A stretch of 64,000 nucleotides of DNA, from positions 186,001 through 250,000 of the forward strand of contig JAGMWG010000018.1 of NCBI GenBank assembly GCA_020744225.1, in the 5' to 3' direction. The stretch's first letter is position 1. Each line of letters opens with the position of its first letter. The DNA is from Paraphoma chrysanthemicola (taxonomy: Eukaryota; Ascomycota; Dothideomycetes; Pleosporales; Phaeosphaeriaceae). The notes under the pieces were generated by a model that was given only the letters and a program-made list of their open reading frames with translations, was not told the origin of the DNA and searched no databases. This document shows positions 45,502-56,667 of this stretch, in pieces. The position numbers and the translations under genes are program-made.

Positions 45502-46526
45502 TCACAACTCGTCCGTCACAACATCGCCCTTGATCTTGCGCTTCTTTGCTGGCTTCGCCAAAATGCGCTTCTGCTGCGCGCCCAGCAACTTCCTCAACGT
45601 CTCGCGAAACAGATTCTCCCCTTCTTTTCCATCTTTAGTACGCGTCGTCGTGCCATCCCAGTATTGTGATTCGAATATCTCCTCCTTGAGTTGTAAAATA
45701 TCAACTGCAGCATCGACGCTCCTTTTCGCTGCTCCCACGGCTTCCATCCACACAAAAGCATCGCGGTACAGCTGATCGGCGCAGCGTTTGGGAGAAGAAG
45801 CATATCCTGCCGTTCGATCAAGGTACAAGGATTTGAGATCAGTGGCCCATGCGAGCACGGCGAAGCAGGAGTGATTGTAGCCTTTGAGTGTTCGACCATA
45901 TCCCCATGCCATGATGCGCACACTTTGGAGGAGCTTCGCAATAACAGGACCGACATTTATGACGAAGTTGTACAGGGCAACACTATCGACGAAGATGAAA
46001 TCATTGGCGTAGAGGATGTCGCGTGCCTCAGAGTTGATCTGCTTGTTGACGGCGAGGAGAGATGGAACGAGTGGTTTAAGTTCTTTTTGCGCGGTGCGCA
46101 AAGAGTTGTGGATCTGTGACGTGGAGTAGACGCGGTATCCGCCAGCGAGCTTGTCTGCTGTTTCTTCATTCACACGTTCGGTTGTGCGGCGTCGGTGCTT
46201 AAAGGTTGCCACAAGATTGATGCCTTCTTCGTCGTGGAGAGCGTGCGTATAGATCATGTTGCGGACTTCTGCTGGAAGCTGCATAAAGGGAAAGATTTGG
46301 CTCTTGGGCAGTCGCTTGGGGATGGATTTGCCTTTGTGCTTCTGCTCAATGTCAGAAAAGGTGCGTCCAAGACAGAGGTCCTGCGAACCTTGACCTGCAC
46401 GCCCTCAAAGTCTGACTCTGAATCCGAGAAGTCCAATTCGTCCATATGGTATGTGACTTGCGTCCTCTTGCGTTTTGAGTACCGGCCTGAGCCAAAGGTC
46501 ACATCGTCGGCGATGACTTGAGCCAT
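45502..46526 (-). CDS. 2EXR-domain-like fungal protein
   Basis: Model complement(join(45502..46341, 46389..46526)), 325 aa. Exon 1 is a basic then acidic leader ('GRYSKRKRTQVTYHMDEL', 'DFSDSESDFEG'). After a 47-base intron the reading 'KSQIFPFMQLPAEVRNMIY' is the hallmark of the fungal 2EXR family, in which an F-box-like 'LPxExRxxIY' helix opens the domain. Further family features are 'LVPSLLAVNKQINSEARDIL' and 'YANDFIF'. A Lys/Arg-rich C-terminus ('AKPAKKRKIKG') could be a nuclear signal. Members are numerous in filamentous ascomycetes and mostly uncharacterised. The acceptor may lie one codon earlier (46344). It is divergent from DPH7. Confidence 0.8.
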
Positions 46527-46926
46527 GGTTTGAACTGTCAATGTTGTAATTCGGTTGCGAAATTAGCAAAGTTGAGATTTTGGACGCGTATGATACTGAA
46601 GAAACACGAAAAGTCGCGTCGCCGCAGGTCTTTAATAGAAATCGGTCGTGAATGTCGCGCGGTCACCTGTTCTCCTAATTGGTATTAGCCTAGGCAGCAA
46701 CGTGGCGAAGCTGGCGTTAGTAAGGCATCAACTCGACAGCCGAGCTGTCATTGCAATCTATTGGACAATCGAGGCTTGTCTATGTCACTGCCCCTTGAAT
46801 GGAGAAGAAGATCTGAAGTGATGTGCTAAGGGGAATGAACGAGCAGATTGGAAGGAGGGAAGGAGCGCTTAGTCATGCACCCCGCTAACCACATTCGAAA
46901 TCTGCGGCCGCAGATATTCAGCAACA
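46527..46926. promoter_or_regulatory. divergent promoter, 2EXR gene / DPH7
   Basis: A 400-base spacer between outward-reading genes. No clear operator was recognised. Confidence 0.45.
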
Positions 46927-48178
46927 ATGACCTCAATTAATCCTTTACGAGCGATCGTCCTAGATCTACCTCCAAGTTGTATTGAGTTCTATCCTTCAGC
47001 GCCTCAGTATGCAGTCATTGGCACGTATAATCTCGAGAAACAGGAAGGGCAGCAAGAGCCGGAAGGACGGGAAGTCGCGTTGGCAGAAGGGCAAAAGACA
47101 AGTCAGCAACGCAATGGGAGCTTAATCCTGGCTGAAGTGATCGGGGACGATGTGTACGATTGCTTACTGTCATAATACTAGAAAGCATGGGTGTAATGTT
47201 AACATTTCCAGTGTGCTGCAACAAACGCTACCGACGCCTTCAGCCATACTGGACGTGCACTTTAACGGCAAGTCTGAAGCTGGCATCTTTGGCGTAGCAA
47301 CTTCCACTGGATCGATCGGAATATACAAGCTTGCGATCGCCGCGGAAGAAAGCCCAGCCATACTGCACATACACACATTACAATTCTTTCCGGAAGACGC
47401 ACTCATCACCGCATTTTCCTGGCATCCCGATGGCAAGACCCTGGGTATGACATTGTCGACCGGAGAAGTGCACCTAGGCGAGTATGTTAAATCCAAGACG
47501 GATGCGGCGACTGCACGCACTTCCAAGATCACGGCGCACGATCTCGAAGCCTGGACCCTTGCCTTCATACCGGATGGATCTGGTGTGCTATCAGGAGGCG
47601 ACGATGCTGCTTTACAATTCGCTGAGCTTCCTAGATGCCCTCTCGATGCCTTAGAAGATTCCGATGCATCCCCTGAGCATGCTCCGTGGAGGAAGATGCC
47701 ATGGGCAGACAAGAAGGTACACGGGGCAGGCGTGACTGCCATCCTACCTGTGTACTGGGATGAGGACAGTACATTGACTATCACTGGGAGCTACGATGAT
47801 CATATTCGCCTCATTGAAGCTCCTACAGTCGGCCGTCGACAAGTGCTAGCAGAGATGGACCTGGGTGGAGGGGTCTGGCGCTTGAAAGTTTTGAGCAGGA
47901 AGCATGCGTTGGACAATGATGCGGACCAAGCATCTTGGGGATGTGGATCAAGACCCGAAGAGCTTCTGTTGCTGGTGAGCTGTATGCATGCGGGCGCGCG
48001 GATCATGAAGCTTGCATGCGTCGACGAGGTCTGGCAGTTTGAAGTCCTCGCAAAGTTCGAGGAGCACAAAAGCATGAACTATGGAAGCGATAACCAACCA
48101 GCGATCAATGCGCAAGGTCAGAGAACATTTCTTTCTACAAGTTTCTATGATCGATTGCTTTGCTTGTGGAGATATTGA
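46927..48178 (+). CDS. DPH7: WD40 diphthine methylesterase Dph7
   Basis: Model join(46927..47153, 47212..48178), 397 aa. Dph7 (yeast Rrt2, human WDR85) demethylates the diphthine methyl ester on elongation factor 2 so that the last amidation step of diphthamide synthesis can proceed. The seven-blade propeller is visible from 'LPPSCIEFYPSAPQYAVIG' through 'ITAFSWHPDGKTLGMTLS', 'AHDLEAWTLAF...GGDDA', 'TITGSYDDHIRLIEAP' and 'DLGGGVWRLKVL' to 'EHKSMNYGSDNQP' and 'STSFYDRLLCLWRY'. These last four are Dph7 hallmarks. The 58-base intron (GTACGA / CCAG) joins in phase 2. Convergent with the 48467 gene, 288 bases apart. Confidence 0.9.
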
Positions 48179-48466
48179 GTAGCGACGGTGAGGTAGGCAT
48201 ATCATTCACGTCAAGCAGGTTGGTCACTGAAGGGGGTTTTCATTATTTTCTTAGGAAATACACATATGCGAAATAACTCAGCAAGCACCAATAGGAAAAC
48301 CAAAACTAAAGTGCCCATTGAATCCAAACTCAACAGTCGAGCATTCAAACCAAGAACCAAAATAAGCCAAACAATCAAGCAAGCAAGAACAAAGACACAT
48401 TGAGAGGAAAGTGAAACAGGACTTTGAAGACGGCAACGTAGAGTGTCACAAATCTCAAGCTATACC

Positions 48467-49720
48467 TCATTCCATACCAGGCTCATTTTCAGTCTCCTCG
48501 GAAAAGGCGAGGAACTCATTCACGAATGCCTTAAGGTCCTCATCCGACATCGCGTAGTCAGAGTCCGCAGGCAGAGAGACCTCAGCAGAGGCCCATGAGC
48601 CGAGAGAGTGAGCAGGAGCATAGTTGGCCCAGGGGTCGTTCGAGATGGGTCCAACGGGGGCAGGGGCCAAGGCGGGGGCGGGGGCGGGGGCGCAAAAGGA
48701 AGGTTGCGCCGAAAAGTCGTTGGCGCGAGGAGGTGGGGTGGAAAGCGACGCAGAGGTGGATGAGTTGAGAGGGGGGAGAAAGGAGGCCTTAAGTGGCGAG
48801 TTCGAGGCTGTGACCTCGCGAGAGTTGGGAGGCGTGTCGAGGGTGACGACGCCTCCAGCCAACCAAGAAGGCACGCATCCAGCCGGACCAGAAGTCACAC
48901 CATTAGCCGGCCAAGAGGGTGAGGGCAGGAGGGGACCAGAAAGCGGTGCAGAGAACGAAGCAGAAGCGGAAGCAGGCGTCGGAGGAAACAGCGCAGGCGA
49001 CCAAAGTGGACCCCCAGCAAAAGACAACACCCCAGGAAGCGGGCTCATCATGCCCGTGCCACCAACGTCGATGGACGGGACGTGGACCATCTCCACCGAC
49101 ATGGAGTCATCCATCGGCTTCCAAGTCTTTTGCTTACCTTTCCCTTTCATCTCCAGGAAGACGAACTGCTTGCGCTGGTAGCCCACCTGGGCCCGATCGG
49201 TGACCGTGTCCGACTTCAGGCTACCCTCGGGCGTATACCACACAACGGGCACGGCGGTCTGCGCTGCCTTGAGCCAGACACCGGGCGTCTGGGGGAACAG
49301 TCCTAGGTCCACCATGCCCACATCTTGCAGCTCCACGCGGACAAAAGTGTCTATGCAGCCGGACTCGAAGGCGAGCGCGATTGGGAACGGCACACCATTC
49401 GGGAGCCGTTGGAGGGCGGGGATGAGTGTCTCCAAAAGGAGCGGCATCCAGAACTGGCCGAGCTGCAGTTGCTGATTGACCTCGCGGTCGTCGAGCTCGC
49501 CCGGAGACTTGCTGTAGACCTCCACGAGCGAGCTTCCGTCGCCGTACAGGTAGAAGCCCGGTTCTGGCTCGGTGTCCCGCAAGAGCCACCGAGCTTCGAT
49601 GACCGCCTTCCTCTGGGGCGAGGCGGAAGCCCACTCGCACCGCTCATTGTCGACTTGTTGGGCGCGCCTCTCGACGCGGACGTTGGGGTTGAAGTCCTTG
49701 ACCTTGTCGAATTTGCCCAT
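48467..49720 (-). CDS. uncharacterised protein with Ala/Pro-rich C-terminal half
   Basis: Single-exon frame of 417 aa, not recognised. The N-terminal 200 residues look folded, with regular strand- and helix-like segments: 'EARWLLRDTEPEPGFYLYG', 'FWMPLLLETLIPALQRLPN', 'IALAFESGCIDTFVRVEL' and 'QRKQFVFLEMKGKGKQK'. Residues 220-370 are low-complexity Ser/Pro/Ala, including the alternating run 'APAPALAPAPV' encoded by a GGGGGC-type repeat near 48660-48690. The C-terminus is acidic ('SDYAMSDEDLKAFVNEF', 'EETENEPGME') and could be an interaction or activation segment. No signal peptide or membrane helix. Antisense frames here are shadows. It may be lineage-specific. Confidence 0.65.
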   Translation of the reverse strand: MGKFDKVKDFNPNVRVERRAQQVDNERCEWASASPQRKAVIEARWLLRDTEPEPGFYLYGDGSSLVEVYSKSPGELDDREVNQQLQLGQFWMPLLLETLIPALQRLPNGVPFPIALAFESGCIDTFVRVELQDVGMVDLGLFPQTPGVWLKAAQTAVPVVWYTPEGSLKSDTVTDRAQVGYQRKQFVFLEMKGKGKQKTWKPMDDSMSVEMVHVPSIDVGGTGMMSPLPGVLSFAGGPLWSPALFPPTPASASASFSAPLSGPLLPSPSWPANGVTSGPAGCVPSWLAGGVVTLDTPPNSREVTASNSPLKASFLPPLNSSTSASLSTPPPRANDFSAQPSFCAPAPAPALAPAPVGPISNDPWANYAPAHSLGSWASAEVSLPADSDYAMSDEDLKAFVNEFLAFSEETENEPGME

Positions 49721-52330
49721 GGTGTTGAAGGGGATCTATATCATTTGGTAAGCTATGTGATCAAAGCGCGTGAGAAGCGCAATGGTGAACGAGAGTACTT
49801 CCGAGCAAGCCAATTCACTATTTACACAAGGCAAGTAGTAGCAAGGAGCTTTGTTCAGTAGTACTATTTCGTCTTGTCATTTACGCTTCAGGGGAAGGGA
49901 CTTACTGGTGGAAGGGGTTTTGGAGAGGTGTTGTTGCTTTATTCTACTCGAGAAACTTCTCGAATGGGTGGGAGGCAGTGGTGTGGTGAGGAGTGGGATT
50001 AGAGTAGAGAGTGAAGGTGACTTTGGTAGCTGTGGTGAGGAGTTGTGGTTGTGGGACTTGAAGAGTGAATGTGGAAGTGTCCAATAAAGTTATCGGTCAC
50101 GAGAGTTATTAGTTGTACTGGATGAAGAAGAAAAACCTCCGTGAGGCCAGAGAAGCGCTGCTTAAGTACTTGCACAAGTAAATTCGTTGAGGGTACTTGA
50201 GAGGGGAAACCCATAGCACCAGACATTGCGTTGTATGAACCACTCGGGGAGGCGGGTGTTGTGACTCCACGATCTGCGTGCAGGAACCAGTTCCATATAG
50301 CTGATGATGCGGCTGGAATCAGTGAGGCTACACCTTGTCGGAAGCGTCGCACCTTGCATCGGAGCCCTCTCCCGTATGTACTAGCTGGGGTAGCGGCCTC
50401 GTTACCAGAAGATGGCTGAAGTTTCTGATGTGGCTCGGGTTATATAACAGGTACACGATGGGGCCGCTGATGACAAACGCCGTTATGGTCCAACAAACAC
50501 TATGTCCTTTCCCTGTTCCTAACGCTAAACTGCACCGATGAGATCGGACCATGACCCCTACAGCGTCATCTGACGATGAATTTTGGCTGGCATGCAATTT
50601 CGCGACCAATCTTCACCATAAACTACCAGCGCTCACGGTGCTTCCGGGCAGTGCGATCCAAGCAACGCGTTGCGGCTGCTTGCAAATTCGAGAAGATCAA
50701 CAACCGAAGCAGCTTTAATCGCGTAGCGGCTGTTGGGCTTCCTAGACGCATGTTCGCTCTAACAACCGGACAGGTGAACCCTTGAACGTTGAGTTCTATA
50801 TCGGCACACTTTGCCTCAAGCCTAGCCGTGGGCCATCTGGTGGAAGGGAAGGGTGACCTTTCGTGATTACCTCAGCAGAACGGGGGCTGTGTTGACTGAT
50901 GCTAGCTTGCAGTCACACTAGTCAAATCAGTACCAGCGGCCGTTGAGGAACGGGAACGGATCTAACGCCAGGCTGCATTTCTGAGGCTTAATTGCAGATC
51001 GGCACGGCTACCCTGGATCAGTCAGGCACGTGCAAGTGAAGCTGTGAGCTATCGTGTAATGCGTAAGACCAGCAGATGCGTGACCAGAAGGAATTGCAAC
51101 GGGCACGGCGCGAGAGCCCGAAACAAATCCGAGTCTGATTGCTCCAGTTGAATCGAGCGCTTGCCAGTTAGAAAAGGCAGTTTAGACCTCGCAACGATCG
51201 CTAAAGGCAGCGAGAGGGGCAGCGAGCTGACACAACAAACGATGCATCGCTACCGTATCACGGCCTTGCATTAAGGGTAGAGGATTAGAGCAAACCATGG
51301 ACTATGAGAAGATTTTGTGCCACGCAAAGATCGGAGCCGAAAGGTGAAATGACGCAGAGGCGGATCGAAGCCGAAACGGGAAACAGCAGCGATACTAACA
51401 CCACCATGGTTCGAGAGGCGACTATCGTGAACCTTGGACTCAGCCTTCCCAACAATGCGGCACCATGATATCGGCGAGGTGCTCAACGGTAAACCTCCGG
51501 ATAGGAGAACGCGCCGTGGGGAGGTGGCGACGCTAGATTCTCGATGGGCAGTCCTTGACTCTTCATAGCACCTCTGCGTAGTGTGAGGCAGGAGGTGGAA
51601 GGAGGTTGACTGATACGGCCACGGCGATGGGGATTCGCTATCGTAGAGCAAAGCTAGACTCTCCTCCTTCTTCCAATCCTCCTTGCCTCCATCCCAGCGC
51701 CCGTGCCGACGCGGGCGTGTAGCGTGGAGAGGGCGGCTAATGGAGTCGGCCCGGGCGGCAGGAAGGCAGGAAGGTGGTGTCGTGGAGACTACCAACTCTT
51801 CTTTTCTCTTCGTCTCCTCCCTACTTCCTCGTTCCTTACGACCCTGCCAACGTATGCGACTTCTTTCTCGACTCGGAAACCGTGTAGCAAGATAAGTCAA
51901 GATCCGCGACAGTTCGCACGCAACCTTGGGGTGCCAGCGATTATGAAGCAGGGGCTATAGGAAAAGGTGCGCACCTGCATCGTTCACCTAGTGAATAACA
52001 ACCCCCTCATGACCCAAGTCTAAGCTGATCCGGTGTCTTAGATGCGCGTCTCCTCAGCGTCGACCGTCGTTGAACCGTCGCATTGCAGCAGTCTATAAGG
52101 TGGCCTGGTGAACTCATAACCTAGGCAGAGTAAAGGAAAACAATCATACCGCGGCCTTCGCCCTAACGTAGGGGCGCCATCAGGATGTATCGCATTTCGG
52201 CCGACTGAATCAACGTATCCGGACTCTGGGCGGCGACCGAAGCTAGGATATCTCTGAGGCAGCATCGTAGGTGAGAAGTACTCGCTGTTGTATTTAAAGG
52301 GTCAGCTGGCTGCTGAAGGTGAGCGTTTGC
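49721..52330. other. gene-poor region, 2.6 kb
   Basis: Holds the promoter side of the 48467 gene and then no supportable gene. A 209-codon minus frame at 51271-51900 is matched by plus-strand frames and has no domain. There are no clear transposon termini, although the overall look is of decayed sequence. Confidence 0.4.
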
Positions 52331-52333
52331 AAG

Positions 52334-53211
52334 ATGGACTCTTATGCCGAAGGTTCGTTCAGCGTGGGATACATCGATGCCTTTACCATCGAACCTTCGG
52401 AAGGCGGCAGGCTTTTCCGACCCTATCCGGATATACCTCCGTGGTAAGACAAGGACAATCCGATACTCTATGGTAGTGACTGACAGCAGTACTAGGCCAT
52501 GTCACAAGACATCTCGCCTCAAGGACAAAGAAGTGGGTCAGAGAAGCCCCCCAACGCCAGCGTACTCCTTACCATACTGAACGCTCGGCCTCCACCGAGT
52601 CATCAAGCACTACTGTAGCATCCGAATGGTGCTCGTATCAGGTCGAATGTTTTCGTCTAGAAGAGGCGTCGTTTATCCGCTATACAGGACGATTCCGGGC
52701 CTAGTTCCAGCAGACGCAAGATTGCGAGCCTAGTCACAACGCCGTCCTCAACTCTGATTCTCGACCGAATATCGCCGCGCAGTATCGATCGAACTTTAAC
52801 ACACAGCTTCGCCGCTCTCGAAGGGGTTTTCATGGTGAGCCGAAAGTCCTGTATCGTTCAAACGTAGACGAGATAGAATGATTCAGCAGGCTTATGATAT
52901 GGTTGCGAGAGCACCCAAGAATTAGCAAGTCCTCCCCAAATTTCTCGATGCATCTCCATCCTTCCACTCGTTTCATGATCTTATCGATGGATGGTGTTGC
53001 TGTCGAGTGTGGTCACGGGGCTGCGCGCATGTCACCTGAGCTAGGTCGACCTATCGGCACCGGTGCTTCGAAATCAACTGAGAACGACATGGATGCCCGT
53101 CTGAAGCAATTCGAAACGTTTTTATCTCTTGCGAAAATTTTATTATATCTGCTGTTTGATGGTCAGTTTCAAAACTTGATTTCTCAGTACAACCGCACGC
53201 CATTGCCGTAA
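52334..53211 (+). pseudogene. probable decayed gene of unknown family
   Basis: One frame, from about 52492 to the TAA at 53209-53211, runs some 240 codons with only two stops (TAG at 52702, TGA at 52879); by chance roughly eleven would be expected. It reads like protein throughout, for example 'ECFRLEEASFIRYTGRFRA', then 'SRPNIAAQYRSNFN' and 'MDARLKQFETFLSLAKILL'. A possible first exon at 52334 ('MDSYAEGSFSVGYIDAF...') ends in a GTAAGA donor, but it does not join this frame without a shift. Both stops could come from single C-to-T changes. I do not recognise the family. It could also be an unusual intact gene if the stops fall in introns, but no good introns surround them. Confidence 0.35.
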
Positions 53212-53557
53212 AGCCGAGCTCCCACACCTGTCCAGCAATACCTACCACGACATCTTTTGACGATTGGATTGATATCTTTGATGTCCAATGATTAAGGCAG
53301 AGAAGCGTTCACCTTTTGCTTAGTGAAGTTTTGTCGAAGTCGGATTTCCGTGCTCCTTGGTAGGATCGCCCGCTAGTGCGGTTAGCGCCCGGTAGCGCCC
53401 GCTCCACTTTTGGCTGCATGATGAAACCCAGCAAGCGCTGATGCAGCTCCGCCTCCGATACCTGACACAGACCCCACAAGCCGACTATTCTTGACCTCGC
53501 AGTCGTCTTCGCACTCCTATATCACACCCGCGGGAACGCTCAGGGGGCATCACAAGC
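53212..53557. promoter_or_regulatory. promoter of the Sec2-type gene
   Basis: About 350 bases upstream of the Sec2-type start. A near-direct repeat of TAGCGCCCG occurs twice around 53375-53400. Confidence 0.35.
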
Positions 53558-54374
53558 ATGGCGGCCGCCGTCGAACTGCCTCCACCACCAGCACCGTCGA
53601 TACATAAACAAGCAGCGCATAGCACACAGAGTTGCCCGTCATGCGGTACTAGCGTACGCGTCGACACAGCCGAAGTCGAAAGCGCACGGAGAAAGATCGT
53701 AGAGTTGGAGGCGCAAATGGAGGTGTGGAAGGAGAAGGCGACGACTGCTGGTACGTCTCTATCTACATGCGCGCCCTATCGCATACTGACTTTCCACAGT
53801 GGACAAATGCGCCGACTTCGAAGACCAAATACGCAGCCTCCAAGTGGCACGAGACCAACCTCAACTCCCACGCTCCAACACCGAGACTTACGACCCTTCA
53901 CGGCGCTCAGACGAAGACCCTCGCCCTTCTACCGCTGGCGCTACCTCTAGACCCTCGCGCTTCTCCTTCCTAACCGGCCGCCGCGTATCGCCGAACAACT
54001 CTACGTCCCAACCCCCGCCGTCCATGTCAGCTACGCCTGTGGACGTAGGACTGCGCAATGAGCTAGAACGGGAGCGGACACTGCGTGCCAAAGCTGAGGA
54101 ACGCGTACAGAAGGTCGACTCGGAGATTGAGGAGCTAAGCGTGCAACTCTTCTCACAGGCAAACGAGATGGTTGCCGAGGAAAGAAGGGCACGTGCAAAG
54201 CTAGAAGAGAGGGTCGAGATGCTCGAGAAGAAGGACAAGGACAAGATGGCGAGGCTGGATCGACTGGAAAAGGCGGTGAGCAGGATTGATCGCGTCAAGG
54301 CGATATTGAACCAACCCACAACGAATGGGATGGGTGCGGGCAACGTTATGCTTGCGCCGTCGGCGAAGAGGTGA
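53558..54374 (+). CDS. Sec2-type Rab GDP/GTP exchange factor
   Basis: Model join(53558..53750, 53800..54374), 255 aa. Sec2 is the exchange factor for the exocytic Rab Sec4 on secretory vesicles. The diagnostic part is the long coiled coil in the C-terminal half: 'LRNELERERTLRAKAEERV', 'DSEIEELSVQLFSQANEMV' and 'AEERRARAKLEERVEMLEK', which matches the Sec2p domain (PF06428). The N-terminal exon has a Pro run, a single 'CPSCGT' pair too small for a zinc finger, and a first short coiled coil. A Ser/Pro-rich linker lies between ('RPSRFSFLTGRRVSP'). The protein is much shorter than yeast Sec2 and lacks its long C-terminal regulatory region. The 49-base intron (GTACGT / CACAG) keeps the frame. Convergent with the GMC gene. 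Confidence 0.85.
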
Positions 54375-54735
54375 AGGGCCGAGGCTGATTCATTAGGGAC
54401 CTTTCATTCTTCTCGAGATACCCCATTTTCTACTGCATAGCATCGTTTGGGCGTCGAAGATTTAGCGTTGCATTTCTGGAATTTGGCAGAGACATTGTGT
54501 AAGCATGACAATGTTCATATTTGTATCTAGGAGTTCGCATCGTAGCGTCAATAGACCTGTTCTATAGGTACCCCATCAGTAGCATCCAACAGCCGTCCAC
54601 ACTCATCCGAAGAATTAATGACACCGCCAAACACAAGTACAGAAACACACACCATGAAAGATCACCAACTTCAAACTTAACGGCCGTAAATATCTTCTAA
54701 ATATCTACACGCACAGTCTATCATGTCAGACTCAT
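54375..54735. other. convergent intergenic, Sec2-type / GMC genes
   Basis: 360 bases of 3'-flank sequence between two stop codons, AT-richer than the neighbouring genes; nothing else recognised. Confidence 0.4.
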
Positions 54736-56667
54736 CTACCCCCTCCGTCTAATAATATCCGCCGCCTTCTCTCCCACCGCATACATCGTGCTCTGAATGT
54801 GCTGGCCCGGTATCAACGGCAACACACTCGCATCCACCACACTCAAGTTCTCAATCCCATAAAACTGCAACTCGGCACTCACACAGCCGCCCAACTTCTC
54901 CGGCATCATCGCACAACTCCCGCTCGGATGCGACAGCGTCGGCCACACACTGCCCAGCGACACCATTCTGGCAATGAGTTCGTCGTCACTGACATACTGT
55001 GCGCCAGGCGACGTCTCGACCAATTTAAATGCAGACAACTCCGGACGAGCCCAGACAGTTCGAATGTAGCGTACGCTTGCCGCGAGCACAGCTTTATCAA
55101 GCGGATTCGTGAGTGCGTTGAACAGTACTTTAGGCGGCCCATATGGGTTCGCCGGGTTAAGCGTAATCTGCCCTCTGGACAGCGGTTTCTGATGCGCTAC
55201 AAGTACGAAACCCCCGGATGCTGGGACCGGATACTCGACGATAGCGGCTTCGTTGCTTTTGTACAGTTTTGAAAGAATGGCGCGTTGTGCGGCGACGCCG
55301 GCGAGGAGCTTTGGACTGGCGTTGTATAAGCTGGGCAGATGGTCCGAGTTCTGCTGCGTCAAGACTTGGGTTGACAAGTTGAGGTATTGTTTTGGCGCGA
55401 CTTGTGGGAGTTGGATAAATGCGAGACTGTTACCGCGGGCTTGGGTCAGCGGTCCGGTTTTGTTTGCGCGATATTGAGCCCATGCGGAGGCATTGAAGGC
55501 CGGGTCGGACCAAGAGGACGGGTTTGGGACGGTGGTTGTTGTGCTGTTGAAGGCAAGGAAGGTGTATGGATGGTCTTGGAAGTTTGCGCCGACGCCCTCG
55601 TGCGCGAGTTTGATGGGTATGCCGGCGGCTTCGAGGACGGATTTGGGACCGACGCCGCTGATTTGGAGGAGTTTGGGAGTGTTGATTGCACCGGCGGCAA
55701 GGACGACTTCTTTGCGCGCGTAGACTGTCTTGGTATCGCCGGTTGTTCTGTCTGTGATCTTTACGCCGCTGGCGACCAGTCCTTTCTTGCCATTCTTGAA
55801 TACCAATTCAGTGGCCTCTGTTTGAAGCAAGACTTTGAGGTTGGTACGCTGAGAGACTGGGTCGTAAAAGGAATTTCTGGCGTGCGACCTCTCTCCTGTC
55901 TTCGGGTTCATGGTGTTGGGGAACCATGAAGCGCCATATGCTTCTCCATTGTTCCCGTCCAGTGGCTTGTTCACACCAGCGCCACGGTAGGCCGCGAAAA
56001 AGGCCTTGAGGTCTGGAAATTGGAAGTCTGATATGCCGATCTTGAGAGGACCTTTGCCGTAGCTGCTCGCAATGTCTGATTAGTGGTGCTTTTCGCTATT
56101 AGAGACAAGCACTCACGCTCTTGGATCCCATGTTATGCCAAAATCCCTCACTGTCTTGGCTGGTGGAGGGATGAATTCAACCCCCTTCTTGAAGAACGGA
56201 TACAAGCCCTCCCAGCCCCAGCCTTTGTTGCCGAGCTCTTCCCACGCGTTGTAGTCTGCTGCTGAACCCCGGTCGTAAACCATGCCGTTCACAATGGAGC
56301 CTCCACCAAGTACTTCGGCAACCCAGACGTTCCATGTCCTGTCGCCAAGTTGTGTTTCGGGCTCAGACGTGTAGTTCTTCCAGAACAAAGTACCGTTCAG
56401 CGCATATGAGGCTGCGTACGGAAGGCGAATGTTGGGATTGTCGTATGCCTGACCAGCTTCGATGACCAAAACCGTTTTCTTGGGGTCTTCTGTCAATCGG
56501 TTTGCGACAACGAGACCCGTGACGCCTCCGCCCACAATCACGTAGTCGTACGTGTTCGTGTCATTCTGGGAAGCCCGCTGCTCATCAGGCAGTGCAGTAC
56601 TGCAGCTCACGCTTATTGCAGCAGCAAGTACGGTTAAATAGCTGTGGGAGCGCATTGCAGTTAGCAT
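54736..56667 (-). CDS. secreted GMC-family oxidoreductase
   Basis: Model complement(join(54736..56062, 56117..56667)), about 625 aa; the acceptor may lie three bases earlier (56065). A hydrophobic leader ('SYLTVLAAAISVSCSTALP') indicates secretion. The FAD-binding motif is 'YVIVGGGVTGLVVANRL', with 'VLVIEAG' after it. The first GMC signature is around 'EVLGGGSIVNGMVYDRGSA', the second is 'GAINTPKLLQISGVGP'. The C-terminal catalytic region is 'LSHPSGSCAMMP' and 'IPGQHIQSTMYAVGEKAADI', with the expected His pair region. Family members oxidise alcohols or sugars (glucose oxidase, aryl-alcohol oxidase, choline dehydrogenase types) and release peroxide or pass electrons to acceptors. The exact donor cannot be told. 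Potential N-glycosylation sites are plentiful. It lies at the edge of a stretch of accessory-looking DNA. Confidence 0.9.

Noticed and set aside
49325..49861. 178-codon plus-strand frame opposite the 48467 gene
   Set aside because: Antisense shadow of a GC-rich coding sequence; no start context or domain.
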